Source: Nitrospirales bacterium
GTDB lineage: Bacteria > Nitrospirota > Thermodesulfovibrionia > Thermodesulfovibrionales > Dissulfurispiraceae
Direction: 5' to 3'
Assembly: GCA_020846375.1 (NCBI GenBank)
Contig: JADLDZ010000030.1
Span: 1 to 6,573 of the forward strand
Length of the DNA stretch: 6,573 nt
Shown one piece after another: positions 1 to 5,436 of the stretch. Under the pieces are notes generated by a model. That model had not been told where the DNA came from and searched no databases. It was given only the letters and a program-made list of their open reading frames with translations. Position 1 is the stretch's first letter, and every line of letters starts with the position of its first letter. The translations under genes and the position numbers were made by a program.

Positions 1-1
1 C

Positions 2-289
2 GAGTTCACCTGCCTCTGCCCGCGCTCGGGGTATCCCGACTTCGCTACCTTCACCATACACTATATCCCCGACCGGAAGATCGTGGAGCTGAAGGCTCTC
101 AAGCTTTACCTGAACTCCTTCAGGGAGATCTCCATTTCCCACGAGGAAGCGACGAATCGCATCCACGCGGAACTCGAAAAGCTTCTGCAGCCGCGCTTGC
201 TCGAAGTGACCGGGGATTTCAACCCACGGGGAAACGTGAAGACGGTGATCCGGGTATCGTCGAACGGCCGAAGCGGCACGTCGGGGTAG
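2..289 (+). CDS. queF: NADPH-dependent 7-cyano-7-deazaguanine reductase QueF, C-terminal part (5'-truncated)
   Basis: QueF reduces the nitrile preQ0 to the amine preQ1 in the cytoplasm, a step in making the queuosine base of tRNA. The frame is open from base 2 and encodes about 95 residues. It begins EFTCLCPRSGYPDFAT, the conserved active-site segment: the Cys before Pro (bases 17-19) matches the thioimide-forming cysteine and the Asp of PDF (38-40) the proton-relay aspartate. ELKALKLYL matches the QueF NADPH-binding signature. The His-Glu pair at 140-145 (SHEE, usually FHE) matches the substrate-binding pair, and VTGDFNPRGN is the usual C-terminal block. Single-domain QueF proteins are about 120-165 residues, so a few dozen N-terminal residues lie outside the window. 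The tail after NPRGN (VKTVIRVSSNGRSGTSG) is not a conserved part of the family. The gene converges on trpF. Identification is firm. Confidence 0.95.
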   Translation, partial: EFTCLCPRSGYPDFATFTIHYIPDRKIVELKALKLYLNSFREISISHEEATNRIHAELEKLLQPRLLEVTGDFNPRGNVKTVIRVSSNGRSGTSG

Positions 290-305
290 GAGATACGGTA
301 TCGGG

Positions 306-935
306 CTACTGTATTCCGGCAGGGGACAGGGCGGCCGCCCTCGCTCTTTCGATGAAGGCGCGCATCTTTTTCAGGTCCTTCCTGCCCTTTTCCTGCTCTA
401 CCCCGCTGCTCACGTCCACGGCATAGGGCCTCACCCGCTGGATAGCCTTCCCGACATTGCCGGAATTCAGTCCGCCCGAAAGGATGATCCTCCCATACCG
501 CTTCGCCTCCACCGCGATGTCCCAGTTGAAGATCTGCCCTGTGCCGCCGAACTGCCCGGGCGAATAGGTATCGAGGAGAAAAGCCGCGGCCCGGCAGATC
601 TCGAGGGGTTTGAGGTCCGTAAGCTCCTTCACCCGTACGGACCGTATGACCCGTGGCCAGACAGCGCATACCCCGGGCGGCTCGTCTCCATGCAACTGGA
701 GGATATCGAGCCCCGTCCGCTCCATGATCTCCCTCATCCGCGCGGGTTCCTCATTCACGAATACCCCCACCGTGGTGATCAGGGGGGGCAGATGCGAGAC
801 GATCCCCTTTGCCTCCTCCGGAAGAATGAAGCGCGGGCTCTTGCCGAAGAAGATGAACCCCAGCGCGTCCGCGCCGTACTCCACCGCCGCCAGTGCATCT
901 TCCAGATTGGTTATACCACAGATTTTGATCCGCAT
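306..935 (-). CDS. trpF: Phosphoribosylanthranilate isomerase TrpF
   Basis: TrpF is a cytoplasmic TIM-barrel enzyme that isomerises N-(5'-phosphoribosyl)anthranilate to CdRP, the third committed step of tryptophan synthesis. The 209-residue product has the family's usual length. It opens MRIKICGITN, where Cys6 is the catalytic general base. LLDTYSPGQFGGTG (residues 120-133) carries Asp122, the catalytic acid. LHGDE (81-85), ILSGGLNSGNV (151-161) and DVSSGVE (174-180) are conserved; the last two bind the substrate phosphate. The start lies 10 nt downstream of the trpB2 stop and is preceded by a modest purine-rich ribosome site (GAAGAAG on the minus strand). It is therefore probably co-transcribed with, and perhaps translationally coupled to, trpB2. 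In many bacteria trpF sits directly before trpB on the same strand; here it is on the opposite strand in its own unit with trpB2. All key residues are intact. Confidence 0.97.
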   Translation of the reverse strand: MRIKICGITNLEDALAAVEYGADALGFIFFGKSPRFILPEEAKGIVSHLPPLITTVGVFVNEEPARMREIMERTGLDILQLHGDEPPGVCAVWPRVIRSVRVKELTDLKPLEICRAAAFLLDTYSPGQFGGTGQIFNWDIAVEAKRYGRIILSGGLNSGNVGKAIQRVRPYAVDVSSGVEQEKGRKDLKKMRAFIERARAAALSPAGIQ

Positions 936-945
936 TCTTCTTCAA

Positions 946-2298
946 TTATATCACGGGAAGTTTTGACAGAGACTCCCTGATCTTTTCCTCCGGGTACGCG
1001 TAATCCACCAGTTTCCCCGAGAGGTAGTCGGAATAGGCGGTGAGGTCGAGGTACCCGTGGCCGCTGAGGTTGAAGAGGATGCACTCCTCCTTCCCCTCCT
1101 CCCTGCAGCGCAGCGCCTCGTCCACGGCGGCCCGGATCGCGTGGGAGCTTTCGGGGGCGGGGATGATCCCCTCCGCCTTTGCAAAGGCGACCGCGGCCTC
1201 GAAAACCGCTGTCTGTCCGTATGCCCGCGCTTCGATGATGCCGTCGTGGTAGAGCTGCGACACGAGGGAGGAATCCCCGTGGTAGCGCAGCCCTCCCGCA
1301 TGGATGCCCGGGGGCATGAAGTCGTGCCCGAGGGTATACATCATGAGGAAGGGGGTCAATCCGGCGGTGTCGCCGAAATCGTAGCGGAACTCGCCCTTGG
1401 TGAGGGTGGGGCACGAGAGGGGCTCCACCGCTATGGCCCGCACCTCTTTCCCGTGGAACTTGTCATGGAGGAAGGGGAAGCTGATGCCGCCGAAGTTGCT
1501 GCCTCCCCCGCAGCAGCCGATGACGATGTCGGGATAATCGCCCACGCGCTTCAATTGCTCCTTCGCCTCGAGGCCGATGACGGTCTGGTGCAGCAGCACA
1601 TGGTTCAGGACCGAACCGAGGGCGTAGTTGGTGTCCGGGCGGGTGGCCGCATCCTCCACCGCCTCGGAGATGGCGAGGCCGAGGCTCCCGGGGTTGTCGG
1701 GATCCTCTTCCAGTGCTTTCTTCCCCGAGTGGGTGAGGGAGGACGGACTCGGATGCACGGTCGCCCCCCATGTCTCCATGGCGATCCTGCGGTAGGGCTT
1801 CTGGTTGTAGCTCACCTTCACCATGTATACCGTCACCTCGAGGCCGAACATGCTGCCCGCCAGGGCGATGGAGGAGCCCCACTGGCCCGCCCCTGTCTCG
1901 GTGGCGATTCTGCGGATGCCCGCCTTCTTGTTGTAATAGGCCTGGGGCACCGCGGTGTTGGGCTTATGGCTCCCCGCAGGGCTGACCCCCTCGTACTTGT
2001 AATAGATACGGGCAGGGGTCTTCAGGGCGGCCTCCAGCCTCTTCGCCCGGTACAGGGGGGCGGGCCTCCAGAGGGTGTAGATCTCCCGCACCTCGTCCGG
2101 GATGGGGATCCACCGCTCGGTAGACACCTCCTGCTCTATCAGGGACGGGGGAAAGATGGCGCTCAGGTCATCGGGGCCCACCGGTTGTTTCGTGGCGGGA
2201 TGAAGGGGAGGCCGGGGGAGCCGGGGCATGTCGGCCATGATGTTGTACCACTGCGACGGCATCTCTTTTTCTGAGAGAAGAATCTTGGTTTCGCTCAT
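946..2298 (-). CDS. trpB2: TrpB2-type tryptophan synthase beta-like PLP enzyme
   Basis: This 450-residue protein belongs to the TrpB2 branch (TIGR01415-like, 'TrpB-like PLP-dependent enzyme'), which is longer than canonical TrpB. Visible fold-type II PLP features are GSHKPNTA, with Lys112 expected to form the Schiff base; ETGAGQWG (134-141), with catalytic Glu134; the glycine-rich phosphate cup CCGGGSN (262-268); and LSGHGYLDL (412-420). Trp140 replaces the His of canonical ETGAGQHG, and the start MSETKILLSEKEMPSQWYNI with RPAPLYRAKRLE is typical of TrpB2. Family knowledge: TrpB2 proteins make tryptophan from indole and serine, generally without stable TrpA association, and some archaeal members accept O-phosphoserine. 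Indole salvage or a standalone beta reaction is the likely role (inference). A good Shine-Dalgarno (GGAGGA, complement of 2302-2307) precedes the ATG and supports this start. It is first in the unit with trpF and divergent from trpBA. The family assignment is firm; the exact substrate is not. Confidence 0.94.
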   Translation of the reverse strand: MSETKILLSEKEMPSQWYNIMADMPRLPRPPLHPATKQPVGPDDLSAIFPPSLIEQEVSTERWIPIPDEVREIYTLWRPAPLYRAKRLEAALKTPARIYYKYEGVSPAGSHKPNTAVPQAYYNKKAGIRRIATETGAGQWGSSIALAGSMFGLEVTVYMVKVSYNQKPYRRIAMETWGATVHPSPSSLTHSGKKALEEDPDNPGSLGLAISEAVEDAATRPDTNYALGSVLNHVLLHQTVIGLEAKEQLKRVGDYPDIVIGCCGGGSNFGGISFPFLHDKFHGKEVRAIAVEPLSCPTLTKGEFRYDFGDTAGLTPFLMMYTLGHDFMPPGIHAGGLRYHGDSSLVSQLYHDGIIEARAYGQTAVFEAAVAFAKAEGIIPAPESSHAIRAAVDEALRCREEGKEECILFNLSGHGYLDLTAYSDYLSGKLVDYAYPEEKIRESLSKLPVI

Positions 2299-2301
2299 CG
2301 T

Positions 2302-2307
2302 TCCTCC
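2302..2307 (-). promoter_or_regulatory. Ribosome binding site of trpB2
   Basis: On the minus strand this reads GGAGGA, ending 3 nt before the ATG at 2298-2296 (4 nt if only GGAGG is counted). The spacing is short but acceptable, and it supports the 450-residue start over the internal Met13. Confidence 0.7.
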
Positions 2308-2311
2308 GGAA

Positions 2312-2324
2312 GATAATTTTTATC
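2312..2324. repeat. AT-rich interrupted palindrome in the trpB2 leader
   Basis: GATAA (2312-2316) and TTATC (2320-2324) are perfect inverted repeats around a TTT centre, just upstream of the trpB2 Shine-Dalgarno in otherwise GC-rich DNA. It could be a small operator or a weak hairpin in the trpB2 5' leader. Its small size also allows chance, and I assign no regulator. Confidence 0.35.
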
Positions 2325-2385
2325 GTATCCCTGCATCCGCCCGCCGCTGCTCCCCAGACCCTATCCATGGCAACGGGGACAATTA

Positions 2386-2394
2386 TGATATAAT
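2386..2394 (+). promoter_or_regulatory. Extended -10 promoter for trpBA-accD-folC
   Basis: The sequence TGATATAAT is a perfect TATAAT hexamer (2389-2394) with the TGn extension one base upstream, inside an AT-rich island (about 2381-2399) surrounded by GC-rich sequence. No TTGACA-like -35 box is seen at 16-18 nt spacing, which fits an extended -10 promoter that does not need one. Transcription would start near 2401, leaving a leader of roughly 50 nt before trpB. The complementary strand of the same island contains TATTAT and TATCAT, so it might also serve the divergent trpB2-trpF unit, but no matching -35 is visible for that direction. Confidence 0.6.
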
Positions 2395-2409
2395 ACCAAA
2401 TCCATGCCC

Positions 2410-2428
2410 GCTTCGCTGGAGAAGCAGC
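2410..2428 (+). other. Overlapping alternative small hairpins in the trpB leader
   Basis: GCTTC (2410-2414) can pair with GAAGC (2421-2425) across a 6-nt loop. GCTG (2415-2418) can pair with CAGC (2425-2428), also across a 6-nt loop. The two share base 2425 and nested sequence, so they cannot form together. They lie between the predicted transcription start and the trpB Shine-Dalgarno. Both stems are short, there is no U-tract, and no run of Trp codons marks a classical attenuator, so function is uncertain. Confidence 0.25.
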
Positions 2429-2437
2429 ATCCGTTGC

Positions 2438-2444
2438 AAGGAGG
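2438..2444 (+). promoter_or_regulatory. Strong Shine-Dalgarno of trpB
   Basis: AAGGAGG is a near-perfect anti-16S match. It ends 5 nt before an in-frame ATC (2450) and 14 nt before the in-frame TTG (2459). No in-frame ATG or GTG lies near it, so this site is the main evidence on where trpB begins. Confidence 0.75.
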
Positions 2445-2458
2445 AAGCCATCACTACG

Positions 2459-3646
2459 TTGCCGGACACAAAGGGATATTTCGGTCGGTACGGCGGCCGC
2501 TTCGTACCCGAGACCCTCATCCCCGCCCTCCAGGAGCTGGAGAGTGCCTATGCGGAAATACGGAAGGACCGGATTTTCAAGAGGGAGCTGGCGCATCTGC
2601 AGACCACCTACGTGGGGCGGCCCACTCCCCTCTACTTTGCGAAGCGGTTGTCCGAGAAGCTGGGCGGGGCGAAGATCTACCTGAAGCGCGAAGACCTTGC
2701 CCATACCGGGGCACACAAGATCAACAACGCCCTTGGCCAGGCCCTCCTGGCGAAGCGGATGGGCAAGAAGAGGCTCGTCGCCGAGACCGGGGCGGGGCAG
2801 CACGGGGTGGCCACCGCCACCGGCGCTGCGCTGACGGGGCTGGAATGCGAAATCTACATGGGAGCGGTGGACGTGCAGCGGCAGGCGCTGAATGTCTTCA
2901 GGATGAAGCTTCTCGGCGCCCGCCTCAACGAGGTTTCCCTCGGCTCCCGGACACTGAAGGACGCGATCAACGAAGGGCTCAGGGACTGGACCACCAACGT
3001 CAGGACCACCCACTACGTGATGGGAACGGTTTTCGGCCCCCATCCCTTTCCCTCCCTGGTGCGCGATTTCCAGGCGGTCATCGGGCAGGAAGCGAAGAGG
3101 CAGATCCTCCGGGCGGAGGGCAGGCTGCCGGACTACCTGATCGCCTGCGTGGGAGGGGGGAGCAACGCCATGGGGCTTTTTAATGCTTTTATCAAGACAG
3201 GGGTGAGCATGATCGGGGTCGAGGCAGGAGGAAAGGGGATCGAGTCCGGGGAGCACGCCGCCCGTTTTGCAGGAGGCTCGATCGGGGTGCTGCAGGGAAC
3301 CAAGAGCTACCTCCTCCAGGACCGCGACGGGAATGTCCTCGGCACACACTCCGTTTCAGCGGGGCTGGACTACGCGGCAGTGGGTCCCGAGCACGCCTTT
3401 TTCAAGGATGCGGGGAGAGTCAGGTACACCTACGCCAACGACGACGAGGCATTGTCCGCCTTCGGGCTCCTGAGCAGGACAGAGGGGATCATCCCTGCCC
3501 TCGAATCGTCCCATGCCGTTGCCGAGGCGGTCAAGCTGGCGCCGACCCTTCCGTGCGATCGGATCATTATCGTCAATCTCTCGGGCCGCGGCGACAAGGA
3601 CGTACAGCAGGTGGCGCGGCTGCAAGGAGTCGAGCTGCATGTCTGA
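2459..3646 (+). CDS. trpB: Tryptophan synthase beta subunit TrpB (canonical, TrpB1 type)
   Basis: TrpB condenses indole, channelled from TrpA, with L-serine to give tryptophan in the cytoplasmic alpha2beta2 complex. Counting from the TTG at 2459 the protein has 395 residues, normal for the family. It opens PDTKGYFGRYGGRFVPETL, the classic TrpB N-terminus. Lys87 in HTGAHKINN forms the PLP Schiff base, Glu109 in ETGAGQHG is catalytic, CVGGGSNAMG binds the PLP phosphate, GLDYAAVGPEH carries the aspartate that gates the active site, and LSGRGDKD is present near the C-terminus. The start is uncertain. The next in-frame ATG upstream is at 2234, far too early and inside the reverse-strand trpB2 gene. 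A strong Shine-Dalgarno is optimally spaced for an ATC at 2450 (giving MTTLPDTKG) but is 14 nt from TTG. I give the TTG because it is a standard start codon. The 3' end overlaps trpA by 8 nt. Identification is certain; the first few residues are not. Confidence 0.96.
   Translation: MPDTKGYFGRYGGRFVPETLIPALQELESAYAEIRKDRIFKRELAHLQTTYVGRPTPLYFAKRLSEKLGGAKIYLKREDLAHTGAHKINNALGQALLAKRMGKKRLVAETGAGQHGVATATGAALTGLECEIYMGAVDVQRQALNVFRMKLLGARLNEVSLGSRTLKDAINEGLRDWTTNVRTTHYVMGTVFGPHPFPSLVRDFQAVIGQEAKRQILRAEGRLPDYLIACVGGGSNAMGLFNAFIKTGVSMIGVEAGGKGIESGEHAARFAGGSIGVLQGTKSYLLQDRDGNVLGTHSVSAGLDYAAVGPEHAFFKDAGRVRYTYANDDEALSAFGLLSRTEGIIPALESSHAVAEAVKLAPTLPCDRIIIVNLSGRGDKDVQQVARLQGVELHV
3624..3629 (+). promoter_or_regulatory. 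Ribosome binding site of trpA
   Basis: AAGGAG inside the last trpB codons ends 9 nt before the ATG at 3639. It selects that ATG as the trpA start, although the trpA frame is open further upstream, and it supports coupled translation with trpB. Confidence 0.75.
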
Positions 3647-4454
3647 GGGAAGAGGGAATACGAGGATCTCCTCCGTCTTCGCGCGGCTCAGGGCCGCAGG
3701 GAAGAAGGCCTTCATCCCCTATCTCATGGCCGGGGATCCCGACCTTGCGACGACCGGGGAGCGCATCCTGCTCCTCGAACGCTGCGGTGCCGACATCATC
3801 GAGCTGGGGGTCCCCTTTTCCGATCCCCTTGCCGACGGCCCCACCATACAGGCAGCGGCGGAAAGGGCCCTCACCGCCGGAGTCACCCTGCAGAAAGTCA
3901 TCGCCTTCACCAGGGAGATGAGGCGGCAGACACAGGTCCCTCTGGTGTTCATGACCTATTACAACCTCATTTTCAGATACGGGGAGGAGCGCTTTGTGCG
4001 GGACGCGGCGGAAGCGGGCGTCGATGGAGTCATCATCCCCGACCTGCCCCCCGATGAGGCGAAAAACCTGCTCCGGCTTTCCGGACAGTCCGGAAAGAAG
4101 GAAAAGAAAGAACGCCTTCTCGATACCATCTTCCTGATCGCACCCACCTCCACAAAGGAGAGGATACGGACCGTCGCCGCCGCCTGCAGTGGTTTCGTCT
4201 ATTACGTTTCGATGACGGGGATCACCGGCTCGCGCCTGACCATCGACAGGGCGCTGCAGGATCATCTCGCGCTCATCAGGCAGGCGACGGACAAGCCGGT
4301 GGCAGTGGGGTTCGGAGTGGCGAAGGCGGAGGACGCCCGCGCACTGGGAAGTTTTGCGGACGGTGTCATTGTCGGGAGCGCCCTGGTCAAAAAGTTCCAT
4401 GAGGAGCCCGCCGGCGCAGAGCGGTTCATCAAAGAATTGAGGGAGGCGATCTAA
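3639..4454 (+). CDS. trpA: Tryptophan synthase alpha subunit TrpA
   Basis: TrpA is a TIM-barrel lyase that cleaves indole-3-glycerol phosphate to indole and glyceraldehyde 3-phosphate, passing indole to TrpB through the complex tunnel. The product has 271 residues against about 268 in well-known family members. ELGVPFSDPLADGPTIQ holds the catalytic acids Glu55 and Asp66, equivalent to Glu49 and Asp60 of the enteric enzyme. FMTYYNLIFRYG, GVIIPDLPPDE, YYVSMTGITG (the flexible loop) and VGFGV with DGVIVGSALV (phosphate site) follow in order. By eye there is an insertion of about 8 residues, rich in Lys and Glu (GKKEKKER, residues 152-159), between IIPDLPPDE and the IFLIAPTS strand. The ATG overlaps the trpB stop by 8 nt, which implies translational coupling and matched alpha and beta synthesis. 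The upstream-extended frame is a shadow of trpB. Confidence 0.97.
   Translation: MSEGRGNTRISSVFARLRAAGKKAFIPYLMAGDPDLATTGERILLLERCGADIIELGVPFSDPLADGPTIQAAAERALTAGVTLQKVIAFTREMRRQTQVPLVFMTYYNLIFRYGEERFVRDAAEAGVDGVIIPDLPPDEAKNLLRLSGQSGKKEKKERLLDTIFLIAPTSTKERIRTVAAACSGFVYYVSMTGITGSRLTIDRALQDHLALIRQATDKPVAVGFGVAKAEDARALGSFADGVIVGSALVKKFHEEPAGAERFIKELREAI
4080..4094 (+). repeat. Perfect hairpin TCCGGA-CAG-TCCGGA within trpA
   Basis: The self-complementary hexamer TCCGGA occurs at 4080-4085 and 4089-4094 with a CAG spacer, so it is both a direct repeat and a 6-bp stem with a 3-nt loop. A purine tract (about 4095-4114) encoding Lys-Lys-Glu-Lys-Lys-Glu follows. It lies at the edge of the TrpA insertion. 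There is no U-tract, so it is not a standard terminator. Confidence 0.5.
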
Positions 4455-4464
4455 AGCGGCAGGC

Positions 4465-4523
4465 AGTGACCAGTGGCCGGTACCCAGCGCAACCCCGATC
4501 ACCCTCACCGGACACAGGACACG
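4465..4523 (+). repeat. Degenerate heptanucleotide repeats in the trpA-accD spacer
   Basis: The 87-nt spacer contains three adjoining 7-nt units, AGTGACC, AGTGGCC and GGTACCC (4465-4485, loosely RGTRNCC). A second pair follows, GGACACA and GGACACG (4510-4523). I see no promoter, terminator with U-tract or gene here. The pattern resembles a decayed short tandem repeat of the intergenic heptamer kind; mobility or function cannot be judged from one copy. Confidence 0.4.
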
Positions 4524-4541
4524 AACCGCTGATCACTCAGT

Positions 4542-5399
4542 ATGGCATGGTTCAAGAAAATAAAGGCAGTAAAGACCGAAAAAAAAGTGAAGATCCCCGA
4601 GGGGCTCTGGGTAAAATGCGACAGCTGCAAGGAGATCATCTATAAGAAGGAGATCGAGAAGAACCTCCAGGTCTGCCCCAAGTGCAACTACCACTTCAGG
4701 ATCAGCGCGGAGGAGCGGATCGTCTATATCGCCGACGTGGGGAGCTTCGCCGAGTCCGACAGTGACCTTGCCACCAACGATCCCCTCCAGTTCGTCGACT
4801 CCATCCCGTACAAAGCGAGGCTCGAAGGAAACAGGAGCAAGTGCTCCCTCAGGGAGGCGGTCATCTACGGCGATGCCTCCATTCATGGCAGGCCGGCTGT
4901 CCTCGCCATCATGGATTTCTCCTTCATGGGGGGGAGCATGGGCTCCATTGTGGGAGAGAAGATCACCCGGGCCGCGGAGCGGGCATTGGAGAGGAAGATC
5001 CCGCTGATCACCGTCTCCTCCTCGGGCGGCGCCCGGATGCAGGAGGGAATGTTCTCCCTGATGCAGATGGCGAAGGTCTCCGCCGCCATCGCGCGGCTGA
5101 AGGAAACGGACGTCCTCTATATCTCCCTCCTGGCGGACCCCACCTTCGGAGGGGTCACCGCGAGCTTCGCCATGCTCGGTGACATCATCATCGCGGAGCC
5201 GAAAAGCCTCATCGGGTTCGCCGGCCCCCGCGTCATCGAACAGACGATCAAGCAGCAGCTTCCCGAAAACTTCCAGAGGGCGGAGTTCCTTCTCGACCAC
5301 GGGATGATCGATCTTGTGGTGGAGCGGAAGGAGCTGAAGAGCACCATTTTCAAGCTTATCGAGCATTTCATGCCTGTCCGGACGGAAGAGGGCTCGTAA
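4542..5399 (+). CDS. accD: Acetyl-CoA carboxylase carboxyltransferase subunit beta AccD
   Basis: AccD pairs with AccA to form the carboxyltransferase that moves the carboxyl group from biotin-BCCP to acetyl-CoA, giving malonyl-CoA, the first step of fatty acid synthesis. The 285-residue product is a typical length. MAWFKK is the usual N-terminus. A four-cysteine zinc ribbon is formed by CDSC (26-29) and CPKC (45-48). The crotonase-fold carboxyltransferase domain follows, with MDFSFMGGSMGSIVGEK (124-140), SSGGARMQEG (160-169), PTFGGVTASFAMLGD (200-214) and GFAGPRVIEQTI (225-236). The frame is closed by a TGA at 4530, which leaves the ATG at 4542 as the only plausible start. No Shine-Dalgarno is visible in the preceding 20 nt, unlike its neighbours. 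A run of eight A (4579-4586) lies near the 5' end. accA is not in the window. The gene follows trpA and precedes folC on the same strand, a common cluster. Confidence 0.97.
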   Translation: MAWFKKIKAVKTEKKVKIPEGLWVKCDSCKEIIYKKEIEKNLQVCPKCNYHFRISAEERIVYIADVGSFAESDSDLATNDPLQFVDSIPYKARLEGNRSKCSLREAVIYGDASIHGRPAVLAIMDFSFMGGSMGSIVGEKITRAAERALERKIPLITVSSSGGARMQEGMFSLMQMAKVSAAIARLKETDVLYISLLADPTFGGVTASFAMLGDIIIAEPKSLIGFAGPRVIEQTIKQQLPENFQRAEFLLDHGMIDLVVERKELKSTIFKLIEHFMPVRTEEGS

Positions 5400-5436
5400 G
5401 GCCCGACCGTCAATGAGCCACGGAAGAGAGGGGACC

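Noticed and set aside
780..790. G7 homopolymer in trpF as a possible frameshift or phase-variation tract
   Set aside because: The TrpF frame is intact and conserved on both sides. A seven-base run is not unusual at this GC content, and the residues (Leu-Pro-Pro-Leu) fit the family.
1057..2274. Long open frame (405 codons) on the plus strand, antisense to trpB2
   Set aside because: It mirrors the conserved trpB2 gene in GC-rich DNA. Its translation has no recognisable motif and there is no good ribosome site.
2228..2458. Upstream in-frame extension of trpB to an ATG at 2228 (472-residue product)
   Set aside because: The extra 77 residues lie in the trpB2 5' end, the promoter island and the leader, are unlike any TrpB N-terminus, and would put the promoter and Shine-Dalgarno inside the gene.
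2404..2460. Possible leader peptide starting at the ATG at 2404, for Trp attenuation
   Set aside because: It has no run of Trp codons and no early stop, its frame continues far into trpB, and no terminator hairpin with a T-tract follows.
2168..3349. Long open frame (393 codons) on the minus strand, antisense to trpB and the divergent spacer
   Set aside because: It is a shadow of trpB with low-complexity, Pro/His/Arg-rich composition. It also runs across the divergent promoter region into trpB2.
4080..4114. Terminator inside trpA at the TCCGGA hairpin
   Set aside because: The stem is followed by a purine-rich A/G tract on the coding strand, not a T-tract, and the gene continues intact beyond it.
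3573..4508. Long open frame (311 codons) on the minus strand, opposite trpA
   Set aside because: It is a shadow of trpA: no motifs, no ribosome site, and it ends inside trpB.
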